This document shows, piece after piece, positions 49,001 to 59,955 of a stretch of 64,000 nucleotides of DNA. Within the stretch, counting starts at the first letter, position 1; each line of letters starts with the position of its first letter. The translations under genes and the position numbers were made by a program. The notes under the pieces were generated by a model. The model did not search any database and was not told the DNA's origin. It worked only from the letters and a program-made list of their open reading frames with translations. This DNA comes from Candolleomyces eurysporus (Eukaryota; Basidiomycota; Agaricomycetes; Agaricales; Psathyrellaceae): contig JANBPK010000727.1 of assembly GCA_027579435.1 (NCBI GenBank), positions 1-64,000 on the forward strand, written 5' to 3'.

Positions 49001-49673
49001 TTCGTGCCGGAGCTAGCTCTAGAATGGGTGGTTAGAGATCTGCATTCTAAACCGAGCAAAGATAACAGTACCTGGCCTTGCGAGGTGACATGGCTGTGGA
49101 GTGAGATGTAGAGGAGCGTAGTGAGTAAGCTGATGTCCTTGAGCGTTTCGTAGACGGGCCGGGGGCGTCGTCGTCCTCTGGTTCTGGGGCTGCGCGTTTC
49201 TTTCCTTTCAAATCCGGTACGGGTTCGTTAATGGTAAGAGCGGTGGCAGAATTTATCGTATTTCGGGTTCTATTTATCTTGAGTGAGGTGTGATGGGATT
49301 AGGCTTTGTCAATAACTCACCTCTTATTGGTACGTGTCGAGGGCTCTGGCTGGGGCTCCTTTGCTTTGGCCCTGGCAGAAGTGTTGTCACGAGTTCGTTT
49401 GTTCCTGTTGGAAGATGTGGCGGCGCGGGTGTTGTGGGATACGGGAAGGTCGCTGGTGGGTGTCGGGACGGTGTCGTCGGGGGTCTCCTGTTCCTTGGCC
49501 TTGCCTTTGGAGGTGGATTTCTGCTTGGAGGATTTGACCCTGGTGCTGGAACGAAGGGTCCGTGCCTCGGAGGTGGAGGGTGAAGACTGGCCTTGCTGTG
49601 GTGATGGTTGGTGAGGAAGATTCGAGGTACTGGCGCTTGAGGCTTCTGTTAAATGGATAGGTTCTAAATCCAT
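43029..49673 (-). CDS. UFD4: HECT E3 ubiquitin ligase Ufd4/TRIP12
   Basis: A large ligase of the ubiquitin-fusion-degradation and N-degron pathways. Start at 49673 ([18 protein letters not shown]); two short introns join a basic, disordered N-terminus ([36 protein letters not shown]) to [19 protein letters not shown]. An acidic, poly-Asp/Pro region precedes armadillo-like repeats ([72 protein letters not shown]) typical of TRIP12/Ufd4. A long helical middle follows, then the HECT domain, whose catalytic cysteine codon is at 43131-43133 in [14 protein letters not shown]; it ends VGSFHLS. The length, near 1,900 residues, fits the family. About 20 exons; middle borders approximate, some n calls. 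Confidence 0.92.
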
Positions 49674-49906
49674 TTAGAGCATGCACCCAGCCATCGATCC
49701 TGGATAGTGAGCTAGGAAAGAGGGCCTTGGAGGTCAAGAGCAGTACAAGGTTGTGGAACGGATGAAAGCCAGGTAATTGGGTCTGACCTCCCTCTGAGAG
49801 GTCGCCCTAAAGCAATGCGTTATGTAAGCCCCCGTGCCATGCCGCTCAGACCAAGTATTGACTCGAATCCGATCTTTTAATTTCTGTGGCTTGGCGTATA
49901 TAATAA

Positions 49907-51872
49907 TTACAATCCTGACTCCTTGAGAATTTCCTCGACGCTCTCTACAAAAGTGTCCACAATACTCTCTACTTGTTCCTTTGTAATGTTGTACGCCGGA
50001 GAGAACATGATATGATCTCCCTTGACTCCCTGAAGATCCGCGCCGCCGCTCATGCCCATAACGATGAGGCCATTCTTGAAGCATCTCGCCTGTACCAGAT
50101 TGGCGAACCTATCGCCCTTAAAGTCTAAGGATGGGGTTGTTGGCCGTTCAAAGTCGAACTCTACCGCCCAGAATCCTCCACTTCCACGAACATCAAAAGT
50201 GAAGGGTGATGCCAGTGCGTCCTGAGTGGTTAGCTTCTGCCTCAAGAGCTCGCCTGCATTGAGAATCATGATTACACAGATAATGTCGTCATTTGGTTCG
50301 ACTCGACATACCCAGGTATGCCCCTTGTTTCCGGATGTTCTCCAAGAGATTCTCTTCTTCGATGACTTCTTGAACGGCGAGAGAAGCGGCGCAAGCCAAC
50401 GGATGCGCCTAATCCCGGCTCAGAATCTATTCAAACTTAATGGGGGAATGAACTTGCCTGGTATGTGTGACCATGCTTCCAAAAGCCGCCTTTTGCTTGA
50501 ATGCCATTTGCAACCTTGGGCGAGACGAGAACGGCGCCGATGGATGCATAACTGTACCGAATTGGTAAGAGACACAAGAGAACGCATTTTTGAGACCGCA
50601 ACATACCCGCCACCAAGGCCTTTGGCTACCGCCTGAATATCTGGCTAAGGGTGGGTCGTGAACATGACGTTTAGAAGCAAATCGAATCCGACGAACTGCA
50701 ACGTTATCTCCACAGGACTGCCATCCATGGAGTGTTCCCATACGACCCATTCCACTCATCACCTATGATAAATGAGATGTCTATATATCCCACACTGAAA
50801 TCCGAGGAGCTTACCTCGTCAAGGATGAGCAAAGCTCCGTATTTGTCGCACACACTCTTCACGGCTACAAAAAATTTAATCTCGTGCGGAAAACAACAAA
50901 GGGAGCTACCTACCTTTGAAATAGCCCTTGGGTGCACCTACAACGCCAGTGGTGGCACCAACCACTGTTTCTGCAACGACTGGAGAGACCGTAAGTTAGG
51001 AAACACACAACACGTCTTGGGGACGCACATCCAATGACAGTATCAGGACCAAGGGCAATAAATTTGTCTTCCAGTTCCTGCCTCAGTCTTTCTACATATT
51101 GCTCTTCTGTTTCGTCGGGCCTTTGGTATCGTCGAGCATACGCCGGAGAAACATGGTGGAAGTTGCGTTCATCCAAAAGGCTAGCATAGGGAGCCCGACG
51201 ACTGGGGTGGTATGCACAAGACAAGGTACCAATAGTGTTTCCGTGATATGACATTTGCCGGGCAATGAAATTGGTCCTCTCGGGCTGACCAATTTCCACA
51301 TAGTACTGAAAGACATGTCAATATTACGTGTTAAGGTAGGGACGTTCCACAAGAAATCGCTACCGACCTGCCGAGCTAGCTTGAGAACACCTTCCATCGC
51401 TTCAGAGCCTTCGGAAAGCGAGCGGAAGCCAGATTAAAACCATGCATATCACATGAGGGTAGTAGATGCAATCCTACCTCCAGAGGCATACCCGACGAGG
51501 GAGAAGGCTCCATCGCTGGTGTCCACGAGCTTTTTAGCGAGCGCTTCAGCAGGCTCGTTGGACGTGACAATATTATACACATCTATTGATGCACAATTTA
51601 GTAGATCGAATTTCAACGCGCTGAAGGTACATACAAGAAACCTTGTCGACTTGATCCTTGATGGCCTGCATAACCTTGGGATGACTGTTCCCAAGGCATG
51701 CTACTGCAGCCCCGCCGACTGCATCGTATACTTTGCTGCCGTCCTTGAGATAGAGATAGCTTCCCTCAGCTGAAACGACTACTGGCGGAGGGTATGGCGT
51801 GCGATGGAGGATATGACTAGCCTCGACGCCTTCAGAGCCAGAACCAGATGTGGGGACAGTGTCTTGGGCCAT
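49907..51872 (-). CDS. Class III PLP-dependent aminotransferase
   Basis: Fold-type I omega-aminotransferase family; substrate not predictable from sequence alone. Starts MAQDTVPTSGSGSEGVEAS. Landmarks: GSKVYDAVGGAAVACLGNSH, SGGSEAMEGVLKLARQY (after splicing), RTNFIARQMSYHGNTIGT, VVAETVVGATTGVVGAPKGY, LLILDEVMSGMGRMGTLHG (the PLP-ring Asp is in LILDEV), VPDIQAVAKGLGGGYASIGA (the Schiff-base Lys is in AKGLGGG), GHTYQAHPLACAASLAVQEV and VRGSGGFWAVEF. The core active-site residues are intact. Eight or more exons over 2 kb, giving about 450 residues. No targeting peptide is obvious. Divergent from the Pso2 gene; no pathway link is visible. Confidence 0.9.
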
Positions 51873-52223
51873 GATGGTAAGAATGCATCGGATGGTGCAA
51901 TTCTGTGGTGCTTTTAAAAAGCACGCAGGCCCCTAACTGCCCCGCGTAGCCGCGGTCATTTGATAAGGGCGACATGTCCCGTGGTGCAGCCCATGGGTCC
52001 ACGATAACGGCAGATGAATTTAGACATCCCCAGGATATCCTGGCAGAAAGACGTTCCAAGGGACTCCGTCTTCCCGCAATTTGGAGAGCGTCCGGGACGA
52101 GATGACGATGGTCGCAAATTATCCTGGGCCGTGGCGCTGGCGGCAACTTTTGATGGAGATTCACTGTCATTAAATATTTCCCACGTGTGATATTGCCAGT
52201 AAACGTTGAACGTGACCATCATC
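51873..52223. promoter_or_regulatory. Divergent promoter region of aminotransferase and PSO2
   Basis: 351 bp between two outward-facing start codons. Open frames crossing it have no family match. No defined regulatory site can be named. Confidence 0.5.
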
Positions 52224-54686
52224 ATGAAACAGAAGAAATCGTCAAAAGCCTCTTCGTCGACCAGTGGATCCTCGGTGACCCTCTTAAACTTCTTCAACGC
52301 GCGTCAAGCAGCGCCAGCCGAAAGCTCAAAACGAAAGGCACCCGGGAAATTGTCAAAGCAGAAGACACAGAGCGAAGTTATTGTCATTGACTCGGACTCG
52401 GATGACTCGGACGCTGTTGAGGTGGTCGCGTTTCCAGGGAGCAAGCGCAGAAAACTGGCAGACTTTGCTCCAGTCAAAATCGAGGATGAAGCAGACTGTA
52501 TCCAAGATTGTAGCCGCCCACCCTCTGAAGCAGGTCCTTCGCGTTTAGCATTTGGAGACCCGTTTCTGCTGCAAGAACCTGGCAGCGACGCGACTCTGCC
52601 GTCAACATCCTTTGACATACCCGTTCAAGAGGCAGATACTCTCCCCAACAGTCACGGCTGTTCCACTTCCGCTGGCGAACTTTCCAGTGATGTCCCAGTC
52701 GCAGGGCCTTCTCATTTCCCTCCCGTTGAGGCGGGCCCCAGTTCCCTTGCCGCTGCTCAGACAGCATCCTGCTCCAGTTCAGACCTTCCTGCCGGGAGCA
52801 CGAGCAAAGTCGAGGTCGATATTGACCTGACTTTGGATCTCTGGGAGACCGGAGATGACGAATACGCGGAGATGACATTAATCCCTGGCGACCTCGAAGG
52901 TGAGACTCAAGAGGCGGAGGAGCCCGAGATCGTAGAGGAAACACAACAACCAGATTCCAAATCCAATAACGCCTTCTCAGTCCTCATGTCTGGTTTCAGG
53001 GAAAACCAAGCTTGGAAAGAAGCAGACGAAGTGGAGGACAGAAGCTTCCGGCCAACCAAGTCGAATGGAGGCAGGCGCAAGGCCCCGTTCTATAAAGTCC
53101 TCCAAGGGATGCCCATTGCCGTGGACGCCTTTAGATACGGTGCAATCCCTGGAGTCACCGCATACTTCCTCACGTAAGTGCCTGCAAGACCTTAATATTA
53201 TGAGCGTACTCTCACTGCACGAACATGCAGACACGCTCATTCAGACCACTACACGAACCTCTCCTCTTCCTGGACCCACGGGCCCATTTACTGCTCAGAA
53301 GGCACCGCAAATCTAATCATCCACATGCTATCCGTAGACAAGAAATGGGTTCACCCTCTCCCAATGGACGTCCCAACCGTGATCCCAAACACCGGAGGCG
53401 TGCAGGTCACCCTGATCGAAGCCAACCACTGCCCAGGCTCATGTCTCTTCTTCTATGAAGGTCGTCAAACGGTCGACGCAGGCGATACCACCTTCAAGTC
53501 CGCTCATGTCGGTTCCCAGAGAACATTCCGCTATCTTCACTGCGGTGACTTTCGCGCGTCCCCTCGACATGTCCTGCATCCTGCTGTCAAAGGGAAGCGG
53601 ATAGACCATGTCTATCTTGACACCACGTATCTCGACCCCAAGGTGGGGAAGTTCTTTGAGCTTCAGTCAGAGTTCCCGAACGCTAATTTTANTTTTTTTT
53701 TTTTTCTTTCCGTAACTAGTACACATTCCCTCCACAAGCTCAAGTTATTACTGCTTGCGCCGACTTGGCAAGTAAACTCGCCTCCGGGACGTCGCCCCAA
53801 AGCGACAAATGCAGTGGGGTGTTCTCCTGGCTAAATAGAGGGCCCAAAGGTCTGGATTCCGGTGCTGGGAAGGGCAAGGACCCATCGAAGACTCTTTTCG
53901 TCGTTGGGTTAGTCGTTGATCCTTCATCCACAACCTACCTTCTATTCAATATATCTAACGATTTTCCTCCAGGACCTATTCCATAGGAAAAGAACGCATA
54001 GTCAAAGGTATGTATTCATTCTGCTTGCTCGTCAATTTCCCACTCATCTCCGTCCTTAGCTGTAGCAAAGGCTCTAGACACCAAAGTATTCTGCGACAAA
54101 CGCAAAGCAGCAATCCTCAAATGCCAAGAAGACCCCGAACTCCACTCCCTCCTAACTTCCAATCCCTTGGACGCCTCCGTCCACTTACTCCCCCTCGGAA
54201 TGATAACAAGCGACAAGCTCCCGGAATACTTGGAAAAGTTCAAATCCAAATTCACCAAAGTCGTTGGCTTCAGGCCAACAGGGTGGACGTAAGTTCAATT
54301 CCACGGTTTCCTCTTTCCAAACTGACATTGAGCTGGCCCGTCTTTCTAGTTACGTCCAACCATCAGGAACAGACCAGCTGCCCTCCATCAATGCAATATT
54401 GAACCGCACGGTCCAGAAGACCTACACGTTCGAAGACCTCAGACTATCCCCAAAATCTTCGTCTACCTTACAGCTATACCCAGTTCCATATTCAGAGCAC
54501 TCCTCATTCTACGAGCTGACTTGCTTTGCAATGTCGCTGAACTGGGGGAAGATGATTGCAACAGTGAACGTCGGAAGCGAGAGAAGCAGAGCGAAAATGT
54601 CGAGGTGGGTATCAAAATGGGAAGCAGAGCGCAAAAAGCAAGGACAGACACAAATTGTACCTCATCGCCATCTCGATTATTGGTAG
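52224..54686 (+). CDS. PSO2: Pso2/SNM1 interstrand-crosslink repair nuclease
   Basis: A beta-CASP metallo-beta-lactamase nuclease that trims DNA at crosslinks. The first ATG in frame is 52224 (MKQKKSSKASSSTSGSS). The N-terminal 300 residues are disordered and acidic, with a short SVTLLNFF motif resembling a PCNA-binding box (Gln replaced by Ser). The catalytic part follows: KVLQGMPIAVDAFRYG, then across an intron THAHSDHYTNLS (HxHxDH metal site), VTLIEANHCPGSCLFFYEG, RYLHCGDFRAS, DHVYLDTTYLDPK, TYSIGKERIVKAVAKAL, VVGFRPTGWT and VPYSEHSSFYELTCFA (beta-CASP motif C). All metal ligands are visible. Five or six exons, one intron with a T-run and an n near 53690. Ends VPHRHLDYW. Confidence 0.93.
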
Positions 54687-54845
54687 ATTTATATGTGAAT
54701 ACAATTTGCAGTTGGCGATCTGAGCACTTCAAGAGAGGATAAACAATCCTGTTGCCATGCTTTGTTTATGAATGAGTAGAAAAATCGGTCATGTAGCATA
54801 CAGGACATATCATAGGCATGAAGGATACGGTGGTAAGAAATGCGT

Positions 54846-55950
54846 TTACTCCGCAGCGGCAGCCCGTTTTCTCCTGACATCACGCTCCTCAGCGATGGTG
54901 AGCTTGAGACCCTTACCCTTGGGCAGCGAGACCCAGGGCTTGACGCCCTCGCCAATAACGAAAATGTTGGTCACCCTAAAAATAGCCAGTGTAAATAACC
55001 TAAAATTTACGGAAACAGCAGAATGCGACGTACCGGGTAGCGAATGTTCGGTCCAAGTTATCCTTAACGTGGACGATATCGAATCCACCAATGTGCTTCT
55101 CCCTGTGCACGATAACACCAACACGTCCCATGTTACGACCACCGGTGACAACGACAATGTTACCAGTATCGAACTTGACAAAGTCGGTGATTTTGCCAGT
55201 CTCAAGCTCAAACTTGACAGTGTCGTTGACCTTGATCGCGGGGTCGGGATAACGGATGGTTCGTCCGTCGTGGGTGACAACGTGGGGAACACCACGAGCA
55301 CCAATGGCAACCCTGCGCACTTTGAGGAGCTTGTAGGCAGCCTCCTCAGGGGTGATGCGGTGGATGGTGAATCGGCCCTTGACGTCGTACAGAAGGCGGA
55401 AGTGCTCGCCAGACTTTTCGATGGAGATAACATCTTTTTTGACACCGCAACATCAGAGATCTGAAGGGTACAAAATACACTTGCTGGCCAAAAACGCACC
55501 CATGAATCCAGCAGGGTATGTGGGGTCGGTGCGGACCTTTCCATCGATTTTGATCAAGCGCTGCTGGACGATAGCAGTAACTTCACGGGCAGTAAGTGCA
55601 TACTTTAGCCTGTTGCGGAGGAAGACGGTGAGAGGAAGGGATTCGCGAAGCTTGTGGGGACCAGGAGAAGGACGAGGGGCCTAGCAGAAGCGAAAATTTG
55701 TGAACACTAGAAAACGCGAAAATGGGAGAATCTCGTACATAGGTGCCGCCGAGCTTGTCCAACATCCATGATGAGGGCGCTGCGAGCCTCTTCAAGTGCT
55801 TTTTGGGTCCCCGAGCCTGCAAGACAGAACATGAGTACTTGTAGATTCGACGAGGATATCGCGTCGTCCGAGTTCATGGGATCGTCATCTGGACGGATGT
55901 CGCAGCATCCAGCTCAACCAACAGCGTTTTTGGCCAGAAAACGACACCAT
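54846..55950 (-). CDS. RPS4: 40S ribosomal protein S4
   Basis: eS4 of the small subunit. Exons give [162 protein letters not shown] and the end [15 protein letters not shown]. The second exon starts at 55816 with GCT, so the start codon must stand alone in an upstream exon. Candidates are ATG at 55948-55950 or 55988-55990, both followed by GT but neither with a strong donor, so the 5' end is unresolved. The rest is certain. Confidence 0.9.
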
Positions 55951-56303
55951 TGAACTCTTCGGACGCTCATCTAGCGTGAATACGGACCATATTGCGTTGT
56001 CGATACCTTGAAGGGCCTTGAGGATGTCGATGAGCTCGTTGATGAGAGGCTTTGGACGATTACTACGGCTGATTCGTGCGAAGATCGGCACAGTGGCGGC
56101 TCGGCCGGTGCTCCGGAGTTGTTCGCCGGTCAAATCCACCAATCTCGGCTTGGCAAGAGATCTATTATGTCCACCATCTGCTACTCTTGTCCGCACATAA
56201 ATTACAACAATATAAACGAATAAAGACATCCAATCGTGATATTAAGCGTTAAATGTAATATGCAGAGATTTTAACAGGCGCGACATGCTCCTGACGATAT
56301 ACA
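55951..56303. other. Region upstream of RPS4, with a possible start exon
   Basis: About 350 bp between the RPS4 start candidates and the stop of the transporter gene, all minus strand. An open minus-strand frame runs from 56229 through it but has no family resemblance. It holds the RPS4 promoter and perhaps its first exon. Confidence 0.4.
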
Positions 56304-57958
56304 TTATGACTTGTGACCATGATCGTGAAGGCCGCCGTGGTGGATGAGGGGTATAGTTTCTGTCGACGGCGACGATAGGGAAGGTGGAGGGGAAGGATAC
56401 GAGTCTACTGGTGAAGACACTGAACCCTCGGTCACACTCTTCAGCTTCGTGTCCAGAGTATGAGTGAAGTTGTTCGACAGAGAAGCCTGCCCCGGGCGAT
56501 GGTGCGTGTACGAGCTGTTATGGAAGCGATTGCCCTCTTGGCCCGATAGCGAGAATGCGCGCGAGCGGTTCAGCGCACCAGATCCGAGACCTGTGCTCGA
56601 CTGCATCATAAGAGTATCAGGCGGCGTATCAACCCCCAGCAGCACCCGAGAATCTTCCTTCGTTGTAGGAAGCAATATATCACGGGCGGCCTCCATCCGC
56701 CGCACTTTCTTCTCTCCTTTCGCAACGTCGCCTTTTGCGTTGTTATACATATAAAGGCCAGTGAAGGTGAGGACGATGCCGAACGCTTGAACGGGGTGCA
56801 CGGGTTGGGAGAACCAAACGATGGCGATGCAGATGACGGCGACTCGCTTGATCAATGAAGCGATGGAATAGGTGACGGGGGACGTCGACGACAAGATAAC
56901 GAAAGCAATGATGTTCTGCGCATAATGGACCGTACCGTTCATGAAGAAATAGTACGTGACTGAGTGTGGGGAGGAGTGGCCTTCCTTGGGGTGGACGATA
57001 TGCTTGGAATCACTGAGCAGGAGTAGAGGCAGGTCATAATACATCCATATGGGGACCATCAAGATGAATGCCATTCCGGACGAATATAGGAGCAGGTTGA
57101 GTTTATCCAATTTGTGAGAAGGCTGTGACAGGCCGCCGGTGTTTGAAGGCATTATCTTCTTGAAGAAGATGTTGGAGCTGACGAAGACCAATGCGGAACC
57201 AAAGGCACAGAGTAGGCCAATGGTGTTGGAGGCGGATACATCGAACGAGCATGCCAGCATGACGCCGAGCGTGAGGGGAAGGAGGGAGATGTAGGTCTTG
57301 GACGAATAGCTGACGCCGAATAACAATGCGTATGCTGCGACCGTAAAGAGGGGCGACAAGGCCTTGGGAGAGCGATAAGCCTTAGGAGATGGAAGGGATG
57401 GAGTTAACATACCTTAATTGTGTGCACAGTGCTGACGGGAATCCGTGAAATCGCGATACTGGAAAAGATGTGACCGCCCACTTGGAAAAGGCCCATTGGG
57501 AGTGTATCTTTGAATATTTGTTTTGTAGGCTTCCTGAACTTGGAGAAGCGGACGAGAGGCGACATGAAAAGGAGGCAGTAGCCGGCAACGAATCCAAATT
57601 GCACGAATGTCAGGGTAATGGGATATCGAAATTGGTTGAGGAGCGCCTTGCCGGTGTTTGAAGATAGGGCGGACGTCGTGTACCACAATGCGCACATCAG
57701 CACAAAGTTGATGCTTGAGTTGTTTGGAGAGGTCGCCGTCAACGACCTATTTGAGCGACTGGACGATGGGAACAGACGTAGCACTGTCCTCCACATGTCT
57801 TCTACGACCATGGCGGCGCTGGATCCAAGGCGCTGAAGCCATGGTTTCTCGTTTGTCCACACTGGGCTGTACATTGGCATCTTTCCGCTCTGCCACATTG
57901 CGTCGGGCGGCCTCTGGCCATGGGGGAATCGAGATTCATCTAGGTGCTTGGGGTACAT
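56304..57958 (-). CDS. SLY41: Sly41-like triose-phosphate-transporter family protein
   Basis: A multi-pass Golgi/ER membrane protein of the TPT group of the drug/metabolite superfamily; yeast Sly41 suppresses loss of Ypt1. Two exons joined over an intron at about 57417-57360. The cytosolic N-terminus (MYPKHLDESRFPHGQRP) is followed by about ten TM helices: MCALWYTTSALSSNTGKALL, YPITLTFVQFGFVAGYCLLF, GGHIFSSIAISRIPVSTVHT, IKALSPLFTVAAYALLFGVS, YISLLPLTLGVMLACSF, GLLCAFGSALVFVSSNIFFK and SIASLIKRVAVICIAIVWFS. The VSTVHTIKALSPLFTV block is the family hallmark. The C-terminal cytosolic tail is long, Ser/His-rich and ends GGLHDHGHKS. The substrate is unknown. Confidence 0.88.
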
Positions 57959-58399
57959 CGTCGAAGGAGGCGGGATGAAGGTGTCAGGGATAAGGCCTGG
58001 AACCGCAACCAGCCAGGGATGGGGATGGGATAGAGAGGGATCCTTGGAAGGCTCTGTTCACCAGCAGAGAGTACAAGGAATGGTTTGACGGCAGGAACGC
58101 TCGCTGATGGTTGGTGCTAGAGTTCGGGGGGTGACAGCAAGGATTGATTTCACTTTGGCTTGTACAGCCTTGGCAAACAAAGCGGCAATCTTATCAGACA
58201 CCGGCCAATCATGTACGTATCATCTAATCCATGAAATTCGAATGAAATATAGAGTATGTAGGTAAAGCGAGCATGAGTAGATGAACTAATGAGATCCAAG
58301 GTTCCATAGAAGTTAGCAGCACTGAGGTATAACAGAAGCGAAAGGAAGAAACCCAACAAAAGTTTGGTAGAGAGCGCAACAAAGATACTCCGCGAGGGC
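57959..58399. other. Intergenic region, no supported gene
   Basis: 441 bp between the transporter start and the Sfh5 stop, both minus strand. It contains the transporter promoter and the Sfh5 3' UTR. Nothing else recognised. Confidence 0.5.
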
Positions 58400-59750
58400 T
58401 TAGAATGCCTCTGCGTCTCCGCCATAGCGCCTCGGAAGTTGCTTGGTGTCAACGTATGGCAGCAAAGCCTTCCTCAAAGTATTGTCCCCAGAGCCAACCA
58501 TCGACATCTTCGCCATGGTCGCAGAGGGGATGATGGCTTTGAAAGCCCAGAAGATCCAACTCAGCAGGGTCGGCACATTGACGAAGAACTTCCTGTAGAG
58601 GGTTTCGGGGTAGTGGCTAGAGAAAATGTTCGACGCCTCTGAAGCTGCAGCCTTTGAGTTTGCGTCTCGGCTTGACATGCTGACCCCAGCGTAGTCTGAC
58701 GAAGAGTCGGTCAGTATTCTAGACAAAGGCGAGGCCGACGTTGGACTGACCGTGGATTTGAATCATTTGATCGACTTCGTTAAAGTCTAGAAGCAGAATA
58801 CTGCGCTCTTGAAGAGCCACGCGCCAACTACAAAAATTTGCGGTCGGAACATGTGCTGGTCGCTATGCAAAAAGCCACATACCGAATGAAGCGTTGAACG
58901 TCTGAAAAGACGGCCTTGAGATCAGAGTTGCCGCCATACAGGTTGTAGCTAATCGCAGGCAGCAAGAGTGAGTGCGGCCACGGGTAAAAAGTAGCGAAAG
59001 GTCACGTACACAACTGGCCTCTTCTCCTTGTCAAGGCCATAAATCTTGCCCATGTTCCCAAAGACATCTTCGGGGAACTCTTCCTTCATGACAGCGTCAA
59101 CATTGAAAGACTCGCGCCAGCGGAGGGTATTAACGAGCATCTCTCGCGCTGCGGTGGGATTGAGGCTCCTTGCGCGTAAGAACTTCATGAGAATGACGCT
59201 GACGCGAGCATCAGCCTTGGGGTTCTGGGGGTCAATGGGTACGCCCCAGAAAGTGATAGGTGCGGTTTTGGCGTCAGATTTGTCGGTGTACGCCTCTGCG
59301 AAGATTTCAGGAAGCTCCGCCTACCAAGCACGTATGTCAATTCCATGAAAGAGTTCAACAGAGGGAGCGACATACTCTGAATTTCTTCAGGACATCCCAC
59401 TCTGCGCGTGTGAAGCGTTCAGTGAGTGTGTTCTGGGGCTCCTTGTCGTCATCGGGGACCTTTGCGTCCGCAGCGGTCGTCACGGGAGTAGAGGTGACAG
59501 TGGGCTCCTTCTTCTCACCCTCTGAAGGAGTTGCCTTCGTTGCAAGCATATCGGACTGGGGACTGGCGTCTGTGGCACTGATTTCCTCGGCTGCCTTGGG
59601 GGTTTCCTTCATCTCTGGAGCGGGGACTTCTCGAGGCGCTTCGTTGGAGGCTTCAGCTGCAGGCTTGCTGGGCGTCGCTACCTCAGGGGCTGGGGGTAGA
59701 GCTGGCTGTTCAGAAGGGAGCGTGGTCTGGACTGCGGCGGGATCAGACAT
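58400..59750 (-). CDS. SFH5: Sec14-like phosphatidylinositol transfer protein Sfh5
   Basis: A CRAL-TRIO protein of the Sfh5 group; yeast Sfh5 moves phosphatidylinositol at plasma-membrane and ER sites and has also been described as a heme-binding member. Starts MSDPAAVQTTLPSEQPAL with an Ala/Pro/Glu-rich disordered N-terminus of about 110 residues, then FTRAEWDVLKKFR. Sfh5-type blocks follow: TFWGVPIDPQNPKADARVSV, ILMKFLRARSLNPTAAREML, NTLRWRESFNVDAVM, FGNMGKIYGLDKEKRPVVY, NLYGGNSDLKAVF, WRVALQERSILLLDFNEVDQ and HYPETLYRKFFVNVPTLLSW. It ends TKQLPRRYGGDAEAF, where LPRRYGG matches the usual end of the lipid-binding fold. About six exons. Divergent from PAF1 over 205 bp. Confidence 0.9.
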
Positions 59751-59955
59751 GGTAGTTATAGCTCAAGGCAACGTGTTTGGAGCGTGTAAGGTTTAGCCAA
59801 AGGTCAAGCGGAGGGACTAAGGAAACCGAACGGTGGGAGCGCCTGTTCACCTATCAGATAAGATGTGGCCGTATTTGTTCCTGTTTCGCTGCGCCTTCGA
59901 CCCACCCACCCATGGCAGCTAGACTTGAACTTGGCTTAGCCAAGGCACATTCGGT
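59751..59955. promoter_or_regulatory. Divergent promoter of SFH5 and PAF1
   Basis: Only 205 bp separate the two outward start codons, so the two genes probably share a nucleosome-free promoter (inference). No motif named. Confidence 0.55.

Noticed and set aside
53690..53706. T-run with an n, considered as a frameshift in PSO2
   Set aside because: It lies inside an intron (polypyrimidine tract before the ctag acceptor); the exons on both sides join in frame.
55885..56229. Open minus-strand frame of 114 codons upstream of RPS4
   Set aside because: No ATG-supported gene or family resemblance; it overlaps the RPS4 promoter and the place where its first exon must lie.
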